In this document: positions 1 through 5,427 of the stretch, in pieces
Layout of the letters: each line of letters begins with the position of its first letter
Position numbering within the stretch: the first letter of the stretch is position 1
Source of the DNA: Acidobacteriota bacterium
GTDB lineage: Bacteria; Acidobacteriota; Terriglobia; Bryobacterales; Bryobacteraceae
Assembly: GCA_026394095.1 (NCBI GenBank)
Contig: JAPKYY010000518.1
Coordinates: forward strand, 1 to 5,427
Length of the DNA: 5,427 nucleotides
Direction of reading: 5' to 3'
Notes under the pieces: generated by a model
What the model saw: only the letters and a program-made list of their open reading frames with translations
The model's database searches: none
What the model was told of the DNA's origin: nothing
Made by a program: the position numbers and the translations under genes

Positions 1-197
1 CCCTGCCCCTTGAGCGCAGCCAGACGCGGAATGTTGCGCAAGCCGTCGCCCGAGAAAGTTTCGCTATAGCGAACCCCTCCACCGAAGGTCACGATGATGA
101 CCTTGCGGGCAGACTCAGCTGGCTCTGCACCATGGGTTGCGATGCGACTGGCCACGCTGAGTCCTGCGGCCTGGAGGAATTGGCGTTTCGAAAGCAT
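1..197 (-). CDS. Exported alkaline-phosphatase-superfamily-like protein, N-terminal part only
   Basis: This gene begins with ATG at 197-195 and runs off the left edge, so only 65 codons are visible. Residues 3-8 (SKRQFL) resemble a twin-arginine signal with Lys-Arg in place of Arg-Arg, followed by a short apolar stretch (AAGLSVASRIA), which suggests Tat export to the periplasm. After about residue 31 comes a beta strand and turn, KVIIVTFGGGVR, then ETFSGDG and RNIPRLAALKGQG. That order (strand, glycine-rich turn, then NIPRL before a helix) resembles the start of the metal-dependent alkaline-phosphatase/sulfatase superfamily, but the metal ligands and nucleophile lie mostly outside the window, so the assignment is tentative. 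A DUF1501-type or other Tat-exported hydrolase is an alternative. Its ATG shares one base with the TAA of the upstream molybdoenzyme gene (TAATG), so translation is probably coupled. GAG five bases before the ATG is a weak ribosome-binding candidate. Confidence 0.6.
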   Translation of the reverse strand, partial: MLSKRQFLQAAGLSVASRIATHGAEPAESARKVIIVTFGGGVRYSETFSGDGLRNIPRLAALKGQ

Positions 198-895
198 TAG
201 TACTCGGTGATCTCTCCACCTTTGATCTTACGCCTCGATTTCGGGTCGAGCTTCCAGCCAGGCTTTGCGGCCTCGGGGATCAGGTCAAGGGGCGTATCGT
301 AGCCGGCAAGGATATCGCCGCCCGGAGAATAATAGGGCCCGATATCACAAGCCATCGAACCTTTGCCTTCTTCAACGAAGGTGATCGAGGTGATGAGTTT
401 GGCTGACTTGTAGCCGTACTTGGAGGGGTCCAGCAAGCGCAACGGGGCCCCGTTTTTATCGGGCAGCGGTTTGCCCGCGCGGTCCAGCACCATCAGCACA
501 TGCGGGTTCTTCATCTCATCGAGCGACATGTATTCGTACCACTTGTCGGCGCAATCCAGGCGAATGGCCCGCGCGGTTTTGCGCGGCTTGACGATGTCGA
601 AGAGAGATTCGAAACGGAAGCCACCCCAGGTGGTGCGACCGCTCCAGCACTGTACGCATTTCATGCGAGAGTTCTGCTGAACTTGAGGTAGTGCGCGGAG
701 TTGAGCGAGCTTGAGTGCTTGAGGCTTCTCGACCAGTCCCTTGATCTCAAGGCTCCATTTAGTGATGTCGATGGGTGGGACGGGGTTGTACCACATGGTG
801 CGAAAGCCGACCTCGTCGGGGATGTCGGAGGGCATCAGGAGTTTGCGTGAAGTTTGGGCCTGGGCCGCAGCAAGGAGAATATCGCGGCGTGTCAT
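197..895 (-). CDS. Molybdopterin-dependent oxidoreductase, sulfite-oxidase/MsrP (YedY) fold
   Basis: The 232-residue product matches the oxidoreductase molybdopterin-binding domain of the sulfite oxidase family. Visible landmarks are the substrate-side segment ITKWSLEIKGLVEKP (residues 44-58), the cofactor-binding block MKCVQCWSGRTTWGGFRFESL (78-98), YEYMSLDEM (120-128), GKPLPDKNGAPLRLLDP (141-157) and YGYKSAKLITSITFVE (160-175). By family knowledge, Cys80 of the CVxxW motif should be the thiolate ligand of the Mo atom. Cys83 three residues later is an unusual second cysteine. There is no C-terminal dimerisation domain as in animal sulfite oxidase and no heme domain, so it resembles bacterial MsrP-type single-domain enzymes. 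The N-terminus TRRDILLAA is a short twin-arginine-like signal, which fits a cofactor-loaded enzyme exported folded. The substrate (sulfite, a sulfoxide or another oxyanion) cannot be told. No membrane partner of the MsrQ type is seen in the window. The start overlaps the TPR stop by four bases (ATGA). Confidence 0.9.
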   Translation of the reverse strand: MTRRDILLAAAQAQTSRKLLMPSDIPDEVGFRTMWYNPVPPIDITKWSLEIKGLVEKPQALKLAQLRALPQVQQNSRMKCVQCWSGRTTWGGFRFESLFDIVKPRKTARAIRLDCADKWYEYMSLDEMKNPHVLMVLDRAGKPLPDKNGAPLRLLDPSKYGYKSAKLITSITFVEEGKGSMACDIGPYYSPGGDILAGYDTPLDLIPEAAKPGWKLDPKSRRKIKGGEITEY

Positions 896-1659
896 GGTTG
901 TTGCACCTTGAGTTTGAGATGTTTGGTGGCGGCCTGGCGTTTGTCGGCCTCGGCCTTTTCTGCCGCTGTCAGCTTCTCATGCAGAACGCGGTGAGCTTCA
1001 GCCTTGGTGGGCTGGTTCAGTCGGCTGTAGAGGCGAAAGAGCCGGTAATGTGGGATCGGATTCTTTGGGGCGAGTGTGCAGGATTTCTCGAGCTCTACTG
1101 CAGCCTGCGGGAGTTTGTTCTGTTTTTCGAGCAGCAATCCAAGCTCGAAATGGGTTTCGGGATTGGGTCTTAGCGCTAGTGAGCGGCGCAGCTCTGCTTC
1201 TTCGCCAGAAGCTTTGCCAAGCAGGAAATGGCCAAGCGCACTGGTGGGGTTTGCTTTCGAATAAGCGCGAAATGCGGCGATGACATCAGCCTCGCGAGGG
1301 CCGGCGTGTTCCAACGTACGGCCCAGGAACATAACCGGTTGTTCGACATCGGGGGCGAGACGGTTGGCGTCGAGAAAGGCCCCGACAGCGTCAGAAAAGC
1401 GCCTGGAGCCGTAGTATGCGACTCCAAGCGATAGAGCAGCCTGAGCGCTTTCGGGAAAGCGCGAGCGGGCGTGCTCCAGCACAACGATGGCTTCAGTGAA
1501 GTTCTGGGTTCTTAGCAGCACATTACCGAGATCGGTATAGTTGCTTTCTTTAGACGGCTCGGCCCGGATTGCCGCCTGTAATTCGGCGACAGCCCGGGCC
1601 GGGTCGGAAGAAAGTTGCGCTGCGAGGATCCAGATACTCAGGATATTCGCGGCAAGCAT
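892..1659 (-). CDS. Exported tetratricopeptide-repeat (TPR) protein
   Basis: The 255-residue product starts with a hydrophobic segment (MLAANILSIWILAAQ, residues 1-15) that could be a signal peptide, although it lacks the usual positive charge. The rest is mostly TPR units: roughly 39-71 (YTDLGNVLLRTQNFTEAIVV), 72-105 (ALSLGVAYYGSRRFSDAVGA, ending NRLAPD), a divergent unit 106-139, a shortened unit around 142-165, a good unit 168-201 (HFELGLLLEKQNKLPQAAVE), and a last one from 203 (HYRLFRLYSRLNQPTKAEAH). The tail (222-250) is charged and Ala-rich, probably helical. TPR arrays bind peptides and scaffold complexes and have no catalytic role. The start is fixed from above: an in-frame TAG lies only four codons upstream (1671-1669), so ATG 1659 is the first possible ATG. 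No clear Shine-Dalgarno precedes it, so it probably relied on ribosomes finishing the receptor gene 9 bases upstream. It overlaps the next gene by four bases. Confidence 0.88.
   Translation of the reverse strand: MLAANILSIWILAAQLSSDPARAVAELQAAIRAEPSKESNYTDLGNVLLRTQNFTEAIVVLEHARSRFPESAQAALSLGVAYYGSRRFSDAVGAFLDANRLAPDVEQPVMFLGRTLEHAGPREADVIAAFRAYSKANPTSALGHFLLGKASGEEAELRRSLALRPNPETHFELGLLLEKQNKLPQAAVELEKSCTLAPKNPIPHYRLFRLYSRLNQPTKAEAHRVLHEKLTAAEKAEADKRQAATKHLKLKVQQP
904..909 (-). promoter_or_regulatory. Ribosome binding site for the molybdoenzyme gene
   Basis: On the minus strand AAGGTG lies 8 bases before the ATG at 895-893 and within the last codons of the TPR gene. Together with the ATGA overlap it supports this start and translational coupling. 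Confidence 0.5.
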
Positions 1660-4600
1660 ACTTGCAGTCTAGAACATCAGACGCAATGCGAACTGAACAT
1701 TGCGAGCGGTTCCAGGCAGCGTGCCGGCGAGACGACCGTAGTTGCCGGCTCCTTGCGTGAGGCCAATGGTGCCGACAGCCGACTGCAGGGTTCTGCACAG
1801 CGGTTACGTCAAACCATTGGTCCGGAGTGCGACCGCCGGAAGGAGCCTGCATCGGATCCTTGCCAGCGACGGCGTCAGGACGGCAGTTGTTGAAGGAGGA
1901 TACGCAATTCTGCGAACGGAAGGTGAAGGGCTGACCACTCGAGAGAGTGAGAATGCCGTTGGTCTGCCATCCGCCGATGAAGATGTCGGCAGCCTTGCTG
2001 ATGTTGCCGCCGAGAGCTTTGCCACGACCGAAAGGCAGGTCGTAGTTAAAGCTGGTGGCAGAACGGTGTCGGATGTCCCAGGCGGCAGCACCGTACTCAC
2101 AACCGAAGCCGCAGGCGATGTCGAAAAGACCTGCGCCGCTGGAACCCGAAAGAGTCGTCCCAGTGTTGGCGAAGGTGTGGCCCCAGGTGTAGGAGGAAAC
2201 CATCGTCATGCCGTGGCTCATGCGCTTTTCAAACTTGGCGGTCATCGCGTTGTAGTTGGACACGCCAAAGGTCGATGTGAGCGAGAGGCCACCACGGAGG
2301 TAAGGATAGAGACGGCGTGAGTTCACGTCGGCATTCGGCACCGAGCTATTGATGGGAGTGTTGGGATCCCAGTTGATAAGCTGGCGAGTGCCGTTAGAAC
2401 CGATGTAGCTGACTTCAAGAGCCGAGCCCCAGCCAAGATCCTGCTGAATGCTGAAATTCCACTTGGAAACCAGCGGATTGCGGAAGTTGGTTGAGACACC
2501 GCGGAAGCTGATGTTGGCTGGCAAATTGAAGGTGTTGAGCGGGAAACCATCCGAGAAGCGGCCGAGGAAGGGGTGACCCTGCTGGAAGGCGCTATCGAGG
2601 TTGAGATCCATGATCTGGTTGAAGGGAACACCGAGACCACGATTCGGGCTTCCACCCTGATTTTCTTCACCACCGTAGAAGAGGCCATAGCCGCCACGGA
2701 GCACGGTCTTCGTGAAGAGCTGGTAGGCAACGCCGATGCGTGGGCCAATGTTGGTTTTATCCCAGGGGATCAGGTATTTGCTGGCATTGCCGCGATCCAC
2801 CTTGATGTTCGGGAATGCCTGAGCAAAGTTAGAAGGAAGCGGGTCGTTCTGATTCTTGCCGGCCGGGATCACTAGGGTTGCAGTTTCCGGAATGTAATTG
2901 GACTGGCGAGCAAACTTCTCCGAGATCGGCGAGAACAATTCGTAGCGGACACCGATGTTAAAGGTGAGCTTGCTGGTGGCCTTCCAGTCGTCCTGCCAGT
3001 AGAAAGCGTGAGCCACCTTTTGGGAAGACACGAAATTGGTGGTGGTCAAGCGCGAATTGCCCGGGTAGCCAAGCAGAAAGGCGGCCGAACCGTCGCCAGT
3101 CTGACCGGGCTGTTCAGGGATGCCGGTACGATTCTGCGGAAACGCGAAGTTGCCGCGGGAAGCAGGTACCTGGAAGAAAGGAAAGTCGATCGGGCGATAC
3201 TCATAGCCAAACTTGATGTTGTGCTTGCCTTTGTTGATCGTCACGTTCTGGATGAAATCCCAAACGTTGTTGTACTCGCGAGTAGGCAGCCAGTTGGAGC
3301 CACCAAAGGATGAATAACCACCCATATCGAGCTGCGGCAGGCCGCCATTGCGGGCAGCAGCCGTGGTTGGATTGATGCCACGAATTCCGAAGGCAGCGTA
3401 CTGGTCGACGCTCGAGTTGGCCTGAAAGCGCTGCGTGGAGAGGCGTGTAAAGGCAAGACGGGTTTCCGTGAGGAAGGTGGGCGTCCATACACGAGTCCAG
3501 GAGGCCATCGCATTGCGGCCGAGGTTCTGTTCTTCGGCACCGTTGAAGCCGGCGGCATCGAGTGCGCCCGGTAGCGGGGAAGCAATCGTCTTGTTTTCGT
3601 TCGACCAGCTCACGCTGCCAAAGAGCGAGTCTTTGTCAGAGAGGCGGTGGTCCAAGCGAACGTCGAACTGATCGTTATTCTGCGAAGCGGGTGCGGTGGG
3701 CAAATAATTCGCAGCAGCCAAGCGGTCGCCCAGATTCTGATTGGGCGAGGGGAAGAGGTCCATCAACTTCTTGGCAGCAGGATCGAAGCGTGCTGCGGGG
3801 ATCTGGTTGCCAGGAAAGAGGTCGCGCACCACGTTGCCGTTGGGGGCAAGGCGCTGGGTGTTCATGTCATAGATGCCACCCTGGGGGATGCCGCGGCCGA
3901 GCGCGTCTGTTCCGAGGTTGACTCCATTGAGAAGGCTGGAGTAATCACCATTACGGAAGGCCGCTTTGGGGATCGTGATGGGGTTGGTGATGCCACCCAA
4001 GCCCGGAACGACGCCGGAGAGCGAACGTACACGAGTGCCTTGCCAGTCGGCAAACCAGAAGGTGCGGTTCTTGATGGCTGGGCCACCGAGAGCTGCGCCG
4101 TATTGGTTCTGACGAACGTAAGGACGCTTTGCGCCGGCGCGATTGCGTTCCCAGCTATTGGCGTTGAGCCGGTCGTTCTGGAGGAACTCAAATACTGCGC
4201 CATGGATTTCGTTGGTACCAGACTTGATGGTGACGTTAACGACGCCACCTGCACCACGGCCGTACTCCGCAGAGTATCCGTTGGTGACGACCTTCATTTC
4301 GCCGATGGCTTCCACTGAGGGGCCAATGACGTAGGCAGTCTGATTGATGAAGTCGATGACGTTGACGTTATTGTCTACGCCATTGAGGAGGAAGTTGTTC
4401 TGGCCGTTGGAGCGGACACCGTTGGCAGAAAAACCGCCGCCGGCTGAGTCGCGCGCACCCTGCTCTGCCGGCACGACGCCAGGCGCTAGAGGCGCGAGAA
4501 ACGTGAACTTGCGCTGGCCGCCAAGGGGCAGTTCGCTCACCTGCTTGGCCTGCATGGTGTTGCCAAGAGCGGTGTTTTCGGTTTGCAGCAACGGAGCTGC

Positions 4601-4960
4601 AGAGGTGACTTCAATCGACTGCGACATTTCGCCGACAGTCAAAGTGATATTGACACCGACGCGATCGCCGCCGGTGAGAGGAACGTTCTTTTGTACTGCT
4701 TTACGGAAGCCGGCGGCCTGCACTTCGATTGTGTAGACGCCTGCCTTCAAGAGGGGACGGATGTAGGTGCCGCTAGCGTCGGACTCAGCCTTAAAGCTGA
4801 CACCAGTGGACTGCTCAGAAATTGTGATTTTTGCCCCGGCAATCACGGCACCGGTTCCATCAGTGATGGTTCCTGTAATTGCTCCAAGGTCGCGCTGCGC
4901 AAGCAGGGACCCAGCAAACAAGAAGGCTGAAACGAACAACAGGGTAAAGCGTTTCGTCAT
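1550..4960 (-). CDS. Oar-like TonB-dependent receptor with carboxypeptidase-regulatory-like domain; 3' end deleted and frameshifted (probable pseudogene)
   Basis: This encodes an outer-membrane beta-barrel receptor. Residues 1-21 are a Sec signal (MTKRFTLLFVSAFLFAGSLLA, cleavage probably before Gln22). Residues 23-115 form a carboxypeptidase-regulatory-like beta-sandwich (GAITGTITDGTGAVIAGAKI, then GTYIRPLLKAGVYTIEVQA). About 120-265 is the plug (LPLGGQR; NFLLNGVDNN at 189-198; AEYGRGAGGVVNVTIKSGTN). The rest is the barrel, with repeated aromatic strands such as WDIRHRSATSFNYDLPFGRG. No clear TonB box is visible. GAGGA six bases before ATG 4960 supports the start. The frame is good to about residue 1061 (NPAVG, base 1778). 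The following 75 residues, to TAA at 1552-1550, are Arg/His/Cys-rich, lack barrel character and overlap the TPR gene. A frame change at about 1777 gives 35 more residues ending VQFALRLMF and TAG at 1671-1669, for a 1096-residue product. The family segment with RGPG, LFKNF and FRxExFN is absent in all frames. The family is clear; the substrate is unknown. Confidence 0.9.
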   Translation of the reverse strand: MTKRFTLLFVSAFLFAGSLLAQRDLGAITGTITDGTGAVIAGAKITISEQSTGVSFKAESDASGTYIRPLLKAGVYTIEVQAAGFRKAVQKNVPLTGGDRVGVNITLTVGEMSQSIEVTSAAPLLQTENTALGNTMQAKQVSELPLGGQRKFTFLAPLAPGVVPAEQGARDSAGGGFSANGVRSNGQNNFLLNGVDNNVNVIDFINQTAYVIGPSVEAIGEMKVVTNGYSAEYGRGAGGVVNVTIKSGTNEIHGAVFEFLQNDRLNANSWERNRAGAKRPYVRQNQYGAALGGPAIKNRTFWFADWQGTRVRSLSGVVPGLGGITNPITIPKAAFRNGDYSSLLNGVNLGTDALGRGIPQGGIYDMNTQRLAPNGNVVRDLFPGNQIPAARFDPAAKKLMDLFPSPNQNLGDRLAAANYLPTAPASQNNDQFDVRLDHRLSDKDSLFGSVSWSNENKTIASPLPGALDAAGFNGAEEQNLGRNAMASWTRVWTPTFLTETRLAFTRLSTQRFQANSSVDQYAAFGIRGINPTTAAARNGGLPQLDMGGYSSFGGSNWLPTREYNNVWDFIQNVTINKGKHNIKFGYEYRPIDFPFFQVPASRGNFAFPQNRTGIPEQPGQTGDGSAAFLLGYPGNSRLTTTNFVSSQKVAHAFYWQDDWKATSKLTFNIGVRYELFSPISEKFARQSNYIPETATLVIPAGKNQNDPLPSNFAQAFPNIKVDRGNASKYLIPWDKTNIGPRIGVAYQLFTKTVLRGGYGLFYGGEENQGGSPNRGLGVPFNQIMDLNLDSAFQQGHPFLGRFSDGFPLNTFNLPANISFRGVSTNFRNPLVSKWNFSIQQDLGWGSALEVSYIGSNGTRQLINWDPNTPINSSVPNADVNSRRLYPYLRGGLSLTSTFGVSNYNAMTAKFEKRMSHGMTMVSSYTWGHTFANTGTTLSGSSGAGLFDIACGFGCEYGAAAWDIRHRSATSFNYDLPFGRGKALGGNISKAADIFIGGWQTNGILTLSSGQPFTFRSQNCVSSFNNCRPDAVAGKDPMQAPSGGRTPDQWFDVTAVQNPAVGCRHHWPHARSRQLRSSRRHAAWNRSQCSVRIASDVLDCKYACREYPEYLDPRSATFFRPGPGCRRITGGNPGRAV
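1669..1776 (-). pseudogene. Out-of-frame C-terminal remnant of the TonB-dependent receptor
   Basis: Read one base off from the main receptor frame, the minus strand from 1776 gives 35 codons: VGTIGLTQGAGNYGRLAG, TLPGTARN, then VQFALRLMF and TAG. Alternating hydrophobic residues ending in Phe are the classic C-terminal strand recognised by the BAM outer-membrane assembly machinery, and GTLPGTARNVQFALRL closely resembles the usual end of acidobacterial Oar-like receptors. The stop lies 9 bases before the TPR start, which is the natural operon spacing. This remnant is therefore the original end of the receptor gene, no longer joined in frame to the rest. Confidence 0.8.
1771..1783 (-). repeat. 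Short tandem repeat GTCGGC-T-GTCGGC at the receptor frameshift
   Basis: On the minus strand GTCGGC occurs at 1783-1778 and again at 1776-1771, with a single T between. The first copy is in the intact receptor frame and the second is in the frame of the C-terminal remnant. This is the sort of microhomology expected at a slippage or small-deletion joint, so it marks the likely breakpoint. The repeat is short enough that chance is possible. Confidence 0.55.
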
Positions 4961-5039
4961 AATACTTCCTCACGTTACGAAGACTTCAGCCAGGCCAAGC
5001 GACCTAGCATTGGATTCTGCTATATATTTCATGTGGCGC
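4961..5039. other. Divergent intergenic region
   Basis: These 79 bases separate the receptor operon (leftward) from the FG-GAP gene (rightward). They hold the receptor ribosome binding site, the -10 part of its putative promoter, and an alternating AT segment (5021-5027) that reads as a -10-like element on both strands. No convincing operator palindrome, riboswitch or small RNA is visible. Confidence 0.6.
4967..4971 (-). promoter_or_regulatory. Ribosome binding site of the receptor gene
   Basis: GAGGA on the minus strand with a 6-base spacer (AGTATT) before ATG 4960 is a standard Shine-Dalgarno site and fixes the receptor start, which also begins a well-formed signal peptide. Confidence 0.8.
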
Positions 5040-5046
5040 ATGTCAA
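5019..5046 (-). promoter_or_regulatory. Putative sigma-70-type promoter of the receptor operon
   Basis: On the minus strand a perfect TTGACA (5046-5041) is followed after 16 bases by TATAGC (5024-5019), itself inside an alternating AT run (TATATA at 5026-5021, only 14 bases from the -35). A second TTGACT overlaps just upstream (5051-5046). Transcription would start near 5012 and leave about a 50-base leader before the receptor ATG. The -35 lies in the first codons of the divergent gene, so the two transcription units would compete for the same DNA. Primary sigma recognition in this phylum is assumed, not shown. Confidence 0.45.
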
Positions 5047-5427
5047 GTCAAGCTAAATTCCGCTTTATTACAGTTTCTTTAATCTGCGCCTTTGCATCTG
5101 GTTTTGCCTTGATTCCTCAGTTTGAAGACAAGAGCGAGGCCTGGGGCCTGGCTCGAAATATCGTTTACGGTGACTCAAAATCTACCCACTACCTGATCGA
5201 GACGACTGGGACTGGCTTGGCGATTCTGGACTTTGACGGCGATCACAAGAATGATTTGTTGATCCTGAACGGCGCACGGATTGGGGAGAAACAAGAGTAT
5301 CCGCCGCTGTTATATAAAAATTTAGGCGGCGACAAGTTTGAAGAGGCGGGTGCGAAGTCGGGCCTCGCGGGTGGTGGTTGGTCACAGGCTGCCTGCTCTG
5401 GAGATATCGACAATGACGGCGATGTCG
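5040..5427 (+). CDS. Exported FG-GAP/VCBS-repeat protein, CRTAC1/ASPIC-UnbV type, N-terminal part
   Basis: This frame runs off the right edge, leaving 129 codons. From ATG 5040 the product begins MSSQAKFR and a hydrophobic core (FITVSLICAFASGFALIP), a Sec signal peptide. The mature part has FEDKSEAWGLA (28-38), then THYLIETTGTGLAILDFDGD (49-68), LLYKNLGGDKFEEAGAKSGL (90-109) and SGDIDNDGDV at the edge. The loops DFDGDHKND (64-72) and DIDNDGD (122-128) are calcium-binding D-x-D-x-D/N-G motifs of FG-GAP/VCBS beta-propeller blades. The pattern of a 'GxGLAILDFDGD' blade followed by 'LYKNxGGxKFEEAxxxSGL' is typical of CRTAC1 homologues, whose C-terminal ASPIC/UnbV domain would be outside the window. 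A second ATG three codons upstream (5031, adding MWR) is an equally possible start; neither has a clear ribosome binding site. Such proteins are exported and thought to bind ligands or other proteins; no enzymatic role is established. Codons look somewhat more AT-rich than in the minus-strand operon. Confidence 0.85.
   Translation, partial: MSSQAKFRFITVSLICAFASGFALIPQFEDKSEAWGLARNIVYGDSKSTHYLIETTGTGLAILDFDGDHKNDLLILNGARIGEKQEYPPLLYKNLGGDKFEEAGAKSGLAGGGWSQAACSGDIDNDGDV

Noticed and set aside
775..1173. Plus-strand open frame of 132 codons opposite the molybdoenzyme/TPR junction
   Set aside because: It spans two well-supported minus-strand genes and has no domain. The Cys/Leu-rich text is the antisense of TPR helices.
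1550..1668. Treating the 75-residue end of the long receptor frame as a real extra domain
   Set aside because: It is rich in Arg, His and Cys without strand pattern, overlaps the signal peptide and first helices of the TPR protein, and the neighbouring frame supplies the normal family ending.
1742..2320. Plus-strand open frame of 192 codons opposite the 3' part of the receptor gene
   Set aside because: It lies wholly antisense to the receptor, has no recognisable domain or ribosome binding site, and its composition (Val/Gly/Thr/Arg-rich) is what complementary reading of a GC-rich gene gives.
3647..4318. Plus-strand open frame of 223 codons opposite the receptor plug and early barrel
   Set aside because: The minus strand here encodes clear receptor motifs (LLNGVDNN, GRGAGGVVNVTIKSGTN). 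The plus-strand product has no family features, so it is a shadow frame.
4880..4960. A TonB box near the mature N-terminus of the receptor
   Set aside because: No convincing match to the TonB-box pattern is visible between the signal peptide and the carboxypeptidase-like domain, so it was not annotated.
5182..5385. Minus-strand open frame of 67 codons at the right end
   Set aside because: It is antisense to the FG-GAP repeats, whose calcium-loop motifs are unmistakable on the plus strand.
1..5427. CRISPR arrays, tRNA or rRNA genes, insertion sequences, intrinsic terminators
   Set aside because: No regularly spaced repeats, cloverleaf-like segments, transposase motifs, terminal inverted repeats or GC hairpins with a T-run were seen on either strand. 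The window is nearly all coding.

Overview
The window looks like a chromosomal piece from a GC-rich, Gram-negative bacterium, most likely an acidobacterium of the Solibacter/Bryobacter type. The main reason is the large outer-membrane receptor with an N-terminal carboxypeptidase-regulatory-like domain (Oar-like TonB-dependent receptor), a family greatly expanded in that group. It sits beside a CRTAC1/ASPIC-UnbV-type FG-GAP protein and short twin-arginine-exported proteins, which are also common there. This placement comes from protein style only; there is no marker gene in the window.

Layout: almost everything lies on the minus strand as one tightly packed operon read from right to left. It starts at 4960 with the receptor, then a TPR protein (1659-892), a sulfite-oxidase-fold molybdopterin oxidoreductase (895-197), and the first 65 codons of a gene that resembles the alkaline-phosphatase superfamily (197 to beyond base 1). 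The junctions are 9 bases (after the frame of the receptor is restored), a 4-base ATGA overlap, and a 1-base TAATG overlap, so the four genes are very probably co-transcribed and translationally coupled. A short intergenic region (4961-5039) separates the operon from a divergent plus-strand gene that runs off the right edge and encodes the N-terminus of an exported FG-GAP/VCBS (CRTAC1-like) protein. Putative promoter elements for the two directions overlap.

The main anomaly is in the receptor. Its open frame runs to 1550 and ends in about 75 residues that do not look like a receptor, overlapping the TPR gene by 110 bases. A one-base frame change at about 1777 recovers a proper outer-membrane-protein ending (VQFALRLMF followed by TAG at 1671-1669). 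Even with the frame restored, about 50 residues that normally precede that ending in this family are missing. A tandem GTCGGC-T-GTCGGC marks the joint. The simplest reading is a small deletion, or an assembly collapse, that removed late barrel strands and shifted the frame, making the receptor a probable pseudogene.

How the genes may work together (inference): an outer-membrane receptor brings in or binds a substrate, a TPR protein acts as a periplasmic scaffold, and two probably Tat-exported proteins (a molybdoenzyme and a phosphatase-superfamily protein) act in the periplasm. The divergent FG-GAP protein is also exported. The substrate cannot be read from the sequence.
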